From NCBI GenBank assembly GCA_021324735.1, contig JAJPIO010000018.1, positions 124,001 through 188,000 on the forward strand: a stretch of DNA of 64,000 bases, given 5' to 3'. Below the pieces are notes generated by a model. That model was not told where the DNA came from, did no database searches, and saw only the letters and a list, made by a program, of their open reading frames with translations. This document shows positions 17,012 to 25,880 of this stretch, in pieces (positions within the stretch are counted from its first letter, which is position 1; each line of letters starts with the position of its first letter). This DNA comes from Bacteroidota bacterium (GTDB lineage: Bacteria; Bacteroidota; Ignavibacteria; Palsa-1295). The translations under genes and the position numbers were made by a program.

Positions 17012-18859
17012 ATGTCAGAGCAGCAAACAGTCCATTTAAGGGACGATATTCGCAATATCGCCATTATCGCGCACGTCGATCATGGCAAGACGACCCTTGT
17101 CGACCAGATGCTGCGGCAATCCGGTACCTTCCGCGCCAATGAGCACGTCCAGGAGCGCGTCATGGACTCCAACGACCTCGAGCGCGAGAAAGGTATTACG
17201 ATCATGGCTAAGAATACCTCGGTCCACTGGGGTGGCAAAAAGATCAATATCGTCGATACCCCCGGCCACGCCGATTTTGGTGGCGAGGTTGAGCGCATTC
17301 TTAAGATGGTCGACGGTGTACTCCTTCTCGTCGATGCTGCGGAAGGCTGCTTACCGCAGACCAAGTTTGTTCTCAAAAAGAGCTTACAACTTAACCTCCG
17401 TCCGATCGTCGTCATCAATAAGGTCGATCGCAAAGATGCTCGCCCACAGGAAGTTCTCGATGAAGTATTCGAACTTTTCATGTCGCTCGGGGCAACCTAC
17501 GAGCAGCTTGAATTCCCCATCGTTTATGCGATCGGTAAAGCTGGCCTGGCGGGCTTAACACTTAAGGATGAGATGGTCGATCTCGCTCCCCTCTTCCGTA
17601 TGATCATCGATTGCGTGCCACCCCCACCGGGTGAGACGGAAGGTGCCTTCCAGATGCTGGTCGCTAACGTCGATTGGTCGGATTATCTTGGCCGCCTTGC
17701 CGTAGGCCGAATTTTCCGAGGACGCGTTCGCCCCGGCGAATGGATCTCCCGCATCAAGCATGACGGCTCTATTGAGAAAGCAAAGATCGCTAAGCTTTAC
17801 ACCTTTGAAGGCTTAAAACGAGTTGAAGCTGAGGAAGCTGCTGCCGGCGAGATCGTCCAGCTTGCAGGACTCGAAGACGTCCACATTGGCGAGACAATTA
17901 CGGATCCGGAGCATCCGTTCGCACTTCCAATCATCAATGTGGATGAGCCGACGATCTCGATGAATTTCGTCGTTAACGACTCCCCGCTTGCCGGTCGTGA
18001 AGGTAAATTCGTCACAAGTCGTCATCTTCGCGAACGCCTCATGCGTGAGCTCCGAAAGAATATTTCCATTCGGGTGGAAGATGTGTCCCCCGATACCTTC
18101 AAAGTCGCGGCCCGCGGTGAACTTCAGCTTGCGATCCTCATCGAGACAATGCGCCGTGAAGGCTATGAATTCGCTGTCTCGAAGCCGGAAGTTATCTTGC
18201 AGGTGGTTGACGGCGATACGATGGAGCCAATAGAGCAAGTCGTTATCGATGTACCGGAAGAATACGTCGGTCAGGTAATTGAGGCGCTGGGTACGCGTAA
18301 AGGAGTGATGGTCAACATGGCTACCTTGAATGGCCAAACACATTTGGAATACCATGTACCGAGCCGTGGTATGATCGGCTTCCGTGGGGAATTCCTTACA
18401 ATGACACGCGGAACAGGCCTTCTCAATCAGATCTTCTACGATTACGAGTCATACAAGGGACCGATTCCGGGGCGTACGCGCGGTGCACTGGTATCGCTCG
18501 ATGATGGCGATGCCACCCCATACGCCATGGAAGGCTTGCAAGAGCGCTCGATCTTCTTTATCGACCCGGGTACAAAGGTTTACAAGGGAATGATCGTCGG
18601 CGAAAACTCTCGCGAAGAAGATATGATCGTGAACGTCACGAAAAAGAAGCATCTTACGAACATGCGTGCTTCCGGTTCGGATGGAGCAATCCAGCTCGAC
18701 ACTCCGAGACTTATGTCTCTCGAACAGCAGATCGAATGGCTATCGGATGACGAATTCCTCGAGGTTACTCCGGAGTCAACCCGCTTTCGCAAGAAGATCC
18801 TCGATGCAACCGAGCGCCACCGTACAAAGAAGCGCGCGGAACAGATGGTCGCCGCATAA
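17012..18859 (+). CDS. typA: Translational GTPase TypA/BipA
   Basis: Ribosome-associated GTPase related to EF-G and LepA, linked in other bacteria to 50S assembly and stress growth. GTPase motifs: AHVDHGKT at residues 20-27, EREKGITI in switch I, DTPGH at 82-86 and NKVDR at 136-140. TypA-specific blocks follow, including RGELQLAILIETMRREGYEF, the ELHL-type element of domain III, and SRGMIGFRGEFLT in the C-terminal domain. The 615-residue length fits. nadD follows 45 bp downstream on the same strand, then an ABC permease gene. Confidence 0.98.
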   Translation: MSEQQTVHLRDDIRNIAIIAHVDHGKTTLVDQMLRQSGTFRANEHVQERVMDSNDLEREKGITIMAKNTSVHWGGKKINIVDTPGHADFGGEVERILKMVDGVLLLVDAAEGCLPQTKFVLKKSLQLNLRPIVVINKVDRKDARPQEVLDEVFELFMSLGATYEQLEFPIVYAIGKAGLAGLTLKDEMVDLAPLFRMIIDCVPPPPGETEGAFQMLVANVDWSDYLGRLAVGRIFRGRVRPGEWISRIKHDGSIEKAKIAKLYTFEGLKRVEAEEAAAGEIVQLAGLEDVHIGETITDPEHPFALPIINVDEPTISMNFVVNDSPLAGREGKFVTSRHLRERLMRELRKNISIRVEDVSPDTFKVAARGELQLAILIETMRREGYEFAVSKPEVILQVVDGDTMEPIEQVVIDVPEEYVGQVIEALGTRKGVMVNMATLNGQTHLEYHVPSRGMIGFRGEFLTMTRGTGLLNQIFYDYESYKGPIPGRTRGALVSLDDGDATPYAMEGLQERSIFFIDPGTKVYKGMIVGENSREEDMIVNVTKKKHLTNMRASGSDGAIQLDTPRLMSLEQQIEWLSDDEFLEVTPESTRFRKKILDATERHRTKKRAEQMVAA

Positions 18860-18904
18860 TTTTCTCAATCGGATAAAACTTGCTGTGCATGCGTTCCTAT
18901 TAGC

Positions 18905-19483
18905 ATGCGTATCGGTATCTTTGGGGGGATGTTCAATCCCCCACACATCGCACATCTAATTGCTGGCGAACGAGCGGCAGAAGAGTTTGAGCTCGACCGC
19001 CTGCTGTTCATTGTTGGCAACCAACCGCCACTTAAGCCAGTCGCAGATTTAGCGTCCGGCACTCACCGCCTCGCAATGACCACGCTGGCGACCGAAGGCA
19101 ATCCTGTCTTTGAAGCTTCCGGTATCGAATTAGAACGTGACGGTAAATCTTATACCGTTGATACGCTTCGCGAATTGAAACGGGACTTCCCGGACGCCGA
19201 GCTTTACCTGTTTATCGGAATGGATAATTTAGCCTCTTTTAAGTCATGGCATGATTACGAAGAGATATTCAAGCTTACAAAAGTGGTAGCTATGTCACGG
19301 CCTACGCATGAGGTTGGAGCAGTTGATCCGTACATTCTTAAGCAAGTGCAGGTCATGCCTATTCCCTTGCTTGAGATCTCTTCCACTGAAGTGCGTGAAC
19401 GTGTACGAAACGGCATGACAATTCAATACCTTGTGCCGGAGGCCGTAAGGAGATATATTAACGAGAGTGGTTTGTATCGCTGA
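18905..19483 (+). CDS. nadD: Nicotinate-nucleotide adenylyltransferase
   Basis: Makes nicotinic acid adenine dinucleotide from nicotinate mononucleotide and ATP in NAD synthesis. The nucleotidyltransferase signature is GGMFNPPHIAH at residues 7-17 (two His of the HxxH/HxGH type), and GMDNLASFKSWHDYEEIF and the C-terminal ISSTEVRERVRNG motif are characteristic of NadD. 192 residues, normal length. It follows typA by 45 bp and precedes the permease gene by 17 bp, suggesting one transcript. Confidence 0.96.
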   Translation: MRIGIFGGMFNPPHIAHLIAGERAAEEFELDRLLFIVGNQPPLKPVADLASGTHRLAMTTLATEGNPVFEASGIELERDGKSYTVDTLRELKRDFPDAELYLFIGMDNLASFKSWHDYEEIFKLTKVVAMSRPTHEVGAVDPYILKQVQVMPIPLLEISSTEVRERVRNGMTIQYLVPEAVRRYINESGLYR

Positions 19484-19500
19484 TTACCAATCACTAATAA

Positions 19501-20331
19501 ATGGTTACGACATTAAAGGGAAAGGCAAGCCTTTTCGCCCACGCGATCCTCGTGGTCGGTGCGATCACGATGTTTTTCCCGCTCGTGTGGATGATCGTGC
19601 TTTCCCTCAGTGATAATCCTCCCGGTGATGCCACGTTCATGGAGTTGCTGCGTGGTACGTTCACACTCTCCAATTACACCGATGCACTTAAGTCCGATCA
19701 ATTTGGGATATACTTTTTTAATTCGGTCCTGGTCAGTACCATTGTAGCGATCGGCAGCGCTCTTTTTTCGACAACAGTGGGATATGCTTTTGCTCGCAGA
19801 GAATTCCGACTAAAGGGGCTGATGTTCGCAAGCGTTCTCGGCGTTCTCATGGTGCCCCCGCATGTCGTGATGATCCCTCTTTACCGGGAAGTGGTGACGT
19901 TCGGCTGGATCAACACCTATATGGCGCTCACGTTGCCATTCATCGTTACGCCATTCGGTATATTTCTCATGCGGCAATACATCGAGGGTCTACCAAAAGA
20001 ACTTGAAGAGGCGGCTCGTATCGATGGAGCAAAAACGATAGGCATCCTTCGCGAGGTCATCTTTCCTCTTACAACGCCAATGCTCGTTGTCCTTTTTATC
20101 TATCAATTTCTTACGACCTGGAATGCCTTCCTATTCCCTTTCCTCTTTGTCAATAAGGCAGGAATGCGAACGTTGCCGGTTGGGCTTACTTTCTATCAGG
20201 GGAAGCAGTCGATCGACTGGGGTCATTTAATGGCCGGTGCAGGAATGAGCGCTATTCCCGTGCTCATACTATTCGCAGCCTTTCAGCGAAAGATCATCGC
20301 CGGATTTACGGCTGGCGCCCTGAAAGGGTAA
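19501..20331 (+). CDS. Carbohydrate ABC transporter permease (MalG type), orphan
   Basis: Inner-membrane permease of the MalG/CUT1 class with six predicted spans and the EAA loop at residues 169-192 (EEAARIDGAKT...FPL), which docks onto the ATPase. N-terminal FPLVWMIVLSLS and C-terminal RKIIAGFTAGALKG are typical. Normally encoded with MalF, a binding protein and an ATPase; none is nearby, since nadD lies before it and a PAP2 phosphatase gene converges on it with a 26-bp overlap of the two 3' ends. Substrate unknown. Confidence 0.92.
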   Translation: MVTTLKGKASLFAHAILVVGAITMFFPLVWMIVLSLSDNPPGDATFMELLRGTFTLSNYTDALKSDQFGIYFFNSVLVSTIVAIGSALFSTTVGYAFARREFRLKGLMFASVLGVLMVPPHVVMIPLYREVVTFGWINTYMALTLPFIVTPFGIFLMRQYIEGLPKELEEAARIDGAKTIGILREVIFPLTTPMLVVLFIYQFLTTWNAFLFPFLFVNKAGMRTLPVGLTFYQGKQSIDWGHLMAGAGMSAIPVLILFAAFQRKIIAGFTAGALKG

Positions 20332-21142
20332 CCGGCGGCCTCGGTTGAGATTCTTTATGCAGAGTTTGGGAGCGTGGAGACGACCTTGATGTTCTTCTCG
20401 CGAGCCATGCTTCATGCAATTGCTCCCGTCGTTCTCTCCTCGCACGGCGTGTAAGCCACCTATGGCCCGTAATGCACAGTGCTACCCAGCCAAAGGCGAG
20501 AAACATACCGGCAAGAACATCTGTGGGCCAATGCACTCCTAAATAAAGCCTGCTAAGCGCAACTAATGCTGCCACACAAAGCGAAAGAAGGCCTAACACC
20601 CATCGCCATGCTTCCCGGGGCTCGATAGAGACGACCCACCAGGCCATAAAGCCCCAAACGGCAAAGGAAGTAAGCGAATGACCACTGGGAAAGCTATAGT
20701 TCGATTCATGGACGAGGGGCGGAAATACTTGTGGGCGGGCCTGGTGAAATAATACTTTCAGCGTAAGCACCATTACGCTTGCTCCGATCATTACTGCTGC
20801 ATACGTACCAAGGTCGACATATCTCCTCAACATCCAAAGGCCGGCGACAACCAGCACGCTCAGCGTAATGATGCCTCCAGAAGACCCGAGCCATGTAATA
20901 TCGAACGCCAGTCGGTCCAGAACCGGTGAACGGTAAAAGTGTATTCTAAGCAATATGGATGAGTTAGGAATAAACCACTCTTGCTCCATTACCTCGTCTG
21001 CCAGCCAGCCGAACAAATATGCAAAAGCGGCAGCAATAAGCAAGGTAAAGGCATAATATGAAGTGACCGCTTTCAGTAATTTCTGCGTGCGAGTCGGCTG
21101 AAGTTGTTCGAGGGGATGAATATCGTGTAAATGTTGTGTCAT
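20306..21142 (-). CDS. PAP2-family membrane phosphatase
   Basis: Membrane phosphatase of the type that dephosphorylates undecaprenyl pyrophosphate or phosphatidate at the outer face of the inner membrane. The three-part signature is complete: K129 to R136-P137 (KX6RP), PSGH at 152-155, and S197-R198 to H204 with D208 (SRX5HX3D). About six membrane spans. The basic C-terminus (RRARRERREQ) faces the cytosol. Its last 26 bp overlap the 3' end of the convergent permease gene. Lipid substrate not decided by sequence. Confidence 0.93.
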   Translation of the reverse strand: MTQHLHDIHPLEQLQPTRTQKLLKAVTSYYAFTLLIAAAFAYLFGWLADEVMEQEWFIPNSSILLRIHFYRSPVLDRLAFDITWLGSSGGIITLSVLVVAGLWMLRRYVDLGTYAAVMIGASVMVLTLKVLFHQARPQVFPPLVHESNYSFPSGHSLTSFAVWGFMAWWVVSIEPREAWRWVLGLLSLCVAALVALSRLYLGVHWPTDVLAGMFLAFGWVALCITGHRWLTRRARRERREQLHEAWLARRTSRSSPRSQTLHKESQPRPPVTLSGRQP

Positions 21143-21331
21143 TCAGCAAGGGTAAAAGCAAGTCCCGTGCGAGATGATGAGATGTAAGTAAAATTTCAAA
21201 ATCAAGACATACTTCAATAGCAGTAATATTAACTTTTAACGGGTGTAACTAAATTCTCGCCTTTAGTTTACTCCTCAGGGGGCTCCTACCGCTCTTTGTT
21301 CGGCTCAGATATTGATGAGGTGTCCAATGGA

Positions 21332-22153
21332 ATGCGTACTATTGTCCATTTGTCAGACATCCACTTTGGCAAGGTCGATCGCAATCTTATTCGTCCGCTT
21401 ATCGAGGCGGTCCATGAGATTCGGCCCGATCTGATAGTGGTTTCGGGCGATTTAACTCAGCGTGCTTTGCGAAGAGAGTATCATGCCGCACGAGAATTTT
21501 TGCTCGCTCTTCCGGGCCCCCAGATCGTGGTGCCCGGTAATCACGATATTCCCATCTGGAATCCGGTAGCGCGCTTTGCGAAGCCACTCGCTCTTTTTAA
21601 GCACTTCGTTACCGACAATCTTTTCCCATTTTATGAAGATGAAGAAATAGCCGCCATAGGTATCAATACGGCTCGCTCCTCGACTACAAAATATGGGCAT
21701 ATTAGCCGGCGTCAGCTTTCGATCATTCGCGAGATGCTTTGTCCGGTTTCTTCGGAGCGAATAAAGATCGTCGTAACCCACCATCCGTTCGACTTGCCAG
21801 AAGGCTATCACAATAAGCGACAGATCGTTAGTAAATCGAGACGTGCGATGGCGGTCCTTGCCGAATGTGGGGCTGATCTCTTTCTTGCAGGACATTTACA
21901 CCGGGGATTTATACGTCACACCGCCGAGCGCTATAAGATCGAGAACTATGCAGCGCTTATCGTACAAGCCGGTACTGCTACATCGTGGCGCTCCTCGCAG
22001 GAAATGAACTCATTCAATATTATTCGATGTCACGATAATTGCGTAGAGATTTCACGAATGGTTGTTACAGCCGACTCTCATGTTTTTACGGCAAATGAGC
22101 CAGAACGCTTCGAACATATTGAAGGTACAGGCTGGCAACGAATGAGGGACTAA
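21332..22153 (+). CDS. Metallophosphoesterase (CpdA-like)
   Basis: Calcineurin-like di-metal phosphoesterase. Counting from ATG 21332: D9 and H11 in LSDIHFG, D40 in VVSGDLT, N70-H71 in VVPGNHD, then VTHHPF and AGHLHRG supply the remaining ligands. The family includes cyclic-AMP phosphodiesterase CpdA and UDP-sugar or lipid phosphatases; the spacing is closest to CpdA. I chose ATG 21332 because the core strand begins immediately after it; an upstream start at 21296 would add 12 residues unlike the family. Single gene. Confidence 0.9.
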   Translation: MRTIVHLSDIHFGKVDRNLIRPLIEAVHEIRPDLIVVSGDLTQRALRREYHAAREFLLALPGPQIVVPGNHDIPIWNPVARFAKPLALFKHFVTDNLFPFYEDEEIAAIGINTARSSTTKYGHISRRQLSIIREMLCPVSSERIKIVVTHHPFDLPEGYHNKRQIVSKSRRAMAVLAECGADLFLAGHLHRGFIRHTAERYKIENYAALIVQAGTATSWRSSQEMNSFNIIRCHDNCVEISRMVVTADSHVFTANEPERFEHIEGTGWQRMRD

Positions 22154-22156
22154 CGA

Positions 22157-23026
22157 TCACGCTAATTCTACCACAAGGACTCCTAACAGCGCCAACGAAC
22201 CTCCACCGATAAATTGTGCGGTAATGACTGCACGCTCGAAATACAGTGCAAGTATGGTCGTGATGATCGGTTGAAGGTTTTGAAATATGGCAACACGAGT
22301 TGCCTCCAACTTTACAAGCGCTGCATACCACAGCAGGTAATTAAGTACGGAAGCAAAAAGAGCAAGGTAGAATACTTCCAGCCACGATTGAGCTGTTAAT
22401 GCTCCAATAGAGCTACCGCCCATGGTTAAGAATCCAAACGGAAAATACAAGATAGTACCGAGTATCATGTTGATCGCCGTAACATAGAGAGCGCCATATT
22501 TAAGCACCAGGGGTCTGCCGAACATGGTAAAGAGGGACCAGGCGATCACGGCAATAAAAATGAGAATATTCCCAACAGTATGCTCTGCTCGTAATTCCGC
22601 GCCACGTTCGAACATAATGATCCCCGCCCCGATAAATGCCATTCCTATCCCTAGTATCTTCTTCCATGACGGTCGCTCGCTATGAACGATCAATGTAAAG
22701 ACAAAAACCATCGCCGGCGTCATCGCATACAGAAGAGCAGCATTTGCGGGTGTTGTATAGCGAACACCATGAAGATATAGCAACTGATTCATCGGCACAT
22801 TCAAGAGGCCGAGCAAGAATAGTCTCCCATAGTCTTCTCGTTGAATTCGATGGAAAATATTCCATTTCTTCTCGGTGACCCAAAGGAGGACAGTGAAAAT
22901 GATCGATGCTCCGCCTGCACGTAATAACAGCAAAAAACTGGGGTCGACATGCTGCGATGCATCCTGTGCCACCAGATGCGTCGAACTTCCTATAATTTGC
23001 TGAAGTACAAGATAAAAATAGACCAC
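22157..23026 (-). CDS. EamA/DMT-superfamily transporter
   Basis: Integral membrane protein of about ten spans in two EamA repeats (residues 1-140 and 150-285). Family-like motifs are LLLLRAGGASIIF, GLLNVPMNQLLYLHG, ALLYAMTPAMVFVFTL and, in repeat two, ATRVAIFQNLQPIITTILAL. Such proteins export amino acids, nucleosides or metabolites; the substrate is unknown. It begins with GTG 2 bp after the glycosyltransferase stop codon and is the third gene of a FemAB-like/GT4/EamA operon. Confidence 0.9.
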   Translation of the reverse strand: MVYFYLVLQQIIGSSTHLVAQDASQHVDPSFLLLLRAGGASIIFTVLLWVTEKKWNIFHRIQREDYGRLFLLGLLNVPMNQLLYLHGVRYTTPANAALLYAMTPAMVFVFTLIVHSERPSWKKILGIGMAFIGAGIIMFERGAELRAEHTVGNILIFIAVIAWSLFTMFGRPLVLKYGALYVTAINMILGTILYFPFGFLTMGGSSIGALTAQSWLEVFYLALFASVLNYLLWYAALVKLEATRVAIFQNLQPIITTILALYFERAVITAQFIGGGSLALLGVLVVELA

Positions 23027-23028
23027 GC

Positions 23029-24108
23029 TTATATCAAAAGCTTATCTATAGCGTCCATGAGAGTAGCGGCATCATGCTCGAAGTGATATTCACTGAAAGC
23101 GAGCGCGCGCGCCCGTGTTGAACCTGCGGAAGAACTATTGACTAATGCCTGGACAATGGCAACAGCAATACCGTCAGGATTGGCAGGATTGGCATACGTC
23201 ACCCACGGCTCTTCGGCAAACAATTCTAGTACCTGAGAGAGATTACTCGATATAACCGGGATACCGCACATCATATATTCGAACAGTTTGCTCGGTAAAG
23301 CAAGCTCATAACTCTTCGAGACCGGTTCAATAAGAGCAAGACCAATATCGCATGCCGCCGTAACACGCAATGCTTTATCCGGCGCTAATAGACCGGCAAA
23401 GTGAACTCGATCGATAATATTAAGCGCCTGAGCCTGGGATTCCAGGTTTGCACGAAGAGGTCCTTCCCCTATTAATAGCAAGTGTACGTCCTTAACGTTT
23501 GGAATCGCCTCCACAATATACTGAAGAGCGCGCCCTCGTTGTAATCCCCCGACATACGCCGCCACTTTTGCATTATCGGGTATTCCATACTTCGTTAGCG
23601 ATTTACGATCTCTTGCAATATTTTTATCAAGCCAGGGTAAATTGCGAACAAGCACCGACCGAGGGAGAAAATGGTGAACGTCACAAATAGCTTGAGCGTC
23701 CTTCGGACCCGTAACGATAATGATATCCGTTGCTTTTAAGCCTTTTCGTTCGAGTGAACGCCAAACGAATTTCGAGAGAGGCTTCCGAACAACCGTAGGA
23801 AGTTCGGTGTAAACTTCGCGAGCATCGTAGAATAAATGCTTCACCCGCCCATGAATTTTCAGCCAGCGAGCCGATGCCAGAGAGTACAGATCACAAGCCA
23901 AAACGATATCAGCCTTTTTATTCCGCGATGTTTGGTGAAGTTTTCGATGAAACTCCCAGAACATAAGGGGACCACCTGCGGCTTTGGGTCGGACTGATAT
24001 TAACTCAACACTCCAGCCTTGCTCTTCAAAATATCGTTTGAAGTTGCGAGCGCGGCGGTCGCCCATTGGATCGCCAAACGAAAGCAGAAGGAGCGAAGGC
24101 TGCGCCAC
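23029..24108 (-). CDS. Glycosyltransferase family 4 (GT-B fold)
   Basis: Retaining glycosyltransferase that moves a sugar from a nucleotide-sugar donor. The C-terminal Rossmann domain shows YVGGLQRGRALQYIVEA, LLIGEGP and the EX7E donor-site motif in ELALPSKLFEYMMCGIPVIS. The N-terminal domain begins LLLLSFGDPMGDRRARNF. GTG start. It sits between a FemAB-like gene (12 bp upstream) and an EamA transporter gene (2 bp downstream), suggesting a surface-glycan or cell-wall modification operon. Acceptor and sugar unknown. Confidence 0.92.
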   Translation of the reverse strand: MAQPSLLLLSFGDPMGDRRARNFKRYFEEQGWSVELISVRPKAAGGPLMFWEFHRKLHQTSRNKKADIVLACDLYSLASARWLKIHGRVKHLFYDAREVYTELPTVVRKPLSKFVWRSLERKGLKATDIIIVTGPKDAQAICDVHHFLPRSVLVRNLPWLDKNIARDRKSLTKYGIPDNAKVAAYVGGLQRGRALQYIVEAIPNVKDVHLLLIGEGPLRANLESQAQALNIIDRVHFAGLLAPDKALRVTAACDIGLALIEPVSKSYELALPSKLFEYMMCGIPVISSNLSQVLELFAEEPWVTYANPANPDGIAVAIVQALVNSSSAGSTRARALAFSEYHFEHDAATLMDAIDKLLI

Positions 24109-24120
24109 TAAATATTGAGA

Positions 24121-25164
24121 TTAGTCGTAATGCTTATGGAGCGTCGACCGAAGGACTCCACGAGAATCAAATTTCTCTTTAAAATGGATAAGGCTGAGTG
24201 CAGGGGTCATCGGGTTCTCATCGCTGGTATCTTGTGATACACCGATATCGACAAATCCGAAGCCGTGTTCTTTCGCCCATTCCATAGCCGTCTTCATCAA
24301 AAGATAGATTGGGCGGATTTCCTGATATTGGTACTTCAGCATTTGATAAAAAACGAGAGCCACACGTTCATTCGCAATAAAATACAGAAGCCCTGCAATA
24401 GCTTCTCCTCCTTTACGTACCAGAAACAGCTCCATCAAGTTTGGAAGCAGTTCATGGAGGCGATGTAAATCCTCAAGTGAGTGTGTAGGCTTTACACCAA
24501 ATTTCGCTTTATTCTCCAGCAAAATAGGATAATATTCTTCTATACCGGCTTTAAAACGATCCTTACTTACATGTTCCACTTTTACATCCGGCATGGTACG
24601 GAGTGTACGGCGAATATAGGTTCTCGCCGCCGGCTTGAAGCGATCGAATATCGGCTCTGGACGTCGGAGATCTACAACATGCGAAATATAATGTCTCTGA
24701 TATGCATACCCTCGATACAGTAAAGCAAAATCGAGGTTCTGTGTAAGGACCGGTTGATAGACTACTGGAGGGGCAGTAAGATACACGTCATGGATGCCTA
24801 TCTTTCGGACGTAATTCTCGAATGCAGCGACAACACCGAGCGCGGTTTGGGCGCTAATATCTTCGGTTACAAACGAGCCATAACTTGCACCGGCCGGCGA
24901 TTCAAACGTATGCCCGTCATCGCGGAGGCCACCAGGTAACACTGCGACTAATTTATCGCCTTCAAAAAAAAGCAAATTGTGAAAATTAAAGCGGCCGTCA
25001 GGATGATACTTGAGAAATTGCTGACGATGAAAAACAGTACCGTTCATCGACCGCAGAACGAATTTATCCCACAGTTTTTCATGCTCCGTTGGAAGGTACG
25101 GAACAACGCGGATCGAGTCTGCCGCTTTCGCAGCCGGTGAGCCCACGGGGGCGAGATCTATCAT
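24121..25164 (-). CDS. FemAB-like / GNAT-fold acyltransferase
   Basis: Protein of 347 residues with two GNAT-like lobes, as in FemAB and related transferases. Recognisable blocks: the N-lobe FFEGDKLVAVLPGG and SYGSFV, and the C-lobe LFLVRKGGEAIAGLLYFI, YLLMKTAMEWAKEHGFGFVDIG and a final HFKEKF. FemAB proteins add amino acids from aminoacyl-tRNA to peptidoglycan stems; close relatives attached to polysaccharide loci have other acyl donors, so the exact reaction is open. First gene of an operon with GT4 and EamA genes. Confidence 0.78.
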   Translation of the reverse strand: MIDLAPVGSPAAKAADSIRVVPYLPTEHEKLWDKFVLRSMNGTVFHRQQFLKYHPDGRFNFHNLLFFEGDKLVAVLPGGLRDDGHTFESPAGASYGSFVTEDISAQTALGVVAAFENYVRKIGIHDVYLTAPPVVYQPVLTQNLDFALLYRGYAYQRHYISHVVDLRRPEPIFDRFKPAARTYIRRTLRTMPDVKVEHVSKDRFKAGIEEYYPILLENKAKFGVKPTHSLEDLHRLHELLPNLMELFLVRKGGEAIAGLLYFIANERVALVFYQMLKYQYQEIRPIYLLMKTAMEWAKEHGFGFVDIGVSQDTSDENPMTPALSLIHFKEKFDSRGVLRSTLHKHYD

Positions 25165-25271
25165 TAGCCCCAGTTAACACACAAAGGGCACGAAAATTTC
25201 GTGGAAAGCCGTTAAAGGGTGTCTTGTTCACAGTTCGTGAACGCCATTTTTTAGTTTGTATCTGCGCTATC

Positions 25272-25856
25272 TTGAGGAATACATTTAACCGACTTGCTGT
25301 GGCCTCCCTCGCCACGGCTCTTTTTGCGACACTTTTTTCTGGTTGCCTTACAGCTGAGAAAAAGGAAGTACACCTAAATCTTAACGACGACGGTAAAAGC
25401 GGCTCTGGCCGTATTATCTTTACCGGTATTTCCAGCAGCCCTGGTGATTCTGCGGACGTTACAAAAGAAGATTTTAACACCCTTATCGCCGAATACTATC
25501 AAGGTCGCAAGATCGAAATGGACAATAAAGGCATGAAAAATGTCCACAAAAAGCTTTACAGGCAGGATGGTAAATTAGTCGGTGAGATCGACTTCGATTT
25601 TGATGATATCTCTGCCATTGGTATTTATCGGTACAAGAATACCGGCCCCTATATGTTTTACACCGTCGCTGAAGGCTTTTTTACCAGCGGACAATATGAA
25701 TCAAGCAACGGCACGTACTTGGGAGAGAAGATGCCCGTGATCTTCTGGGATTCGACACAACAGGAGTTATTTTATAAGATGTCACTCTCCTCACCCCAAG
25801 AGCCGAAAAAATCGCTTCTTGCACAATTCAGCGATTGGGAAGGCCGCCATCATTAA
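25272..25856 (+). CDS. Hypothetical lipoprotein
   Basis: The frame is open back to 25089, but that would run into the FemAB-like gene on the other strand. The TTG at 25272 gives MRNTFNRLAVASLATALF followed by FSGC (Cys25), a plausible lipoprotein signal, so I use it. The mature part is hydrophilic, with GRIIFTGISS, DFDFDDISAIGIYRYK and a YMFYTVAEGFF strand, and no recognised domain. It converges on the proline iminopeptidase gene; a 6-bp inverted repeat AGGCCG/CGGCCT (25841-25864) between the stops may be a weak terminator. Confidence 0.65.
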   Translation: MRNTFNRLAVASLATALFATLFSGCLTAEKKEVHLNLNDDGKSGSGRIIFTGISSSPGDSADVTKEDFNTLIAEYYQGRKIEMDNKGMKNVHKKLYRQDGKLVGEIDFDFDDISAIGIYRYKNTGPYMFYTVAEGFFTSGQYESSNGTYLGEKMPVIFWDSTQQELFYKMSLSSPQEPKKSLLAQFSDWEGRHH

Positions 25857-25880
25857 GACGGCCTACCGCTAATCATGTGA

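Noticed and set aside
25089-25271. Longer N-terminus for the lipoprotein ending at 25856
   Set aside because: It would overlap the start of the FemAB-like gene on the other strand and places 61 residues before a clear lipoprotein signal.
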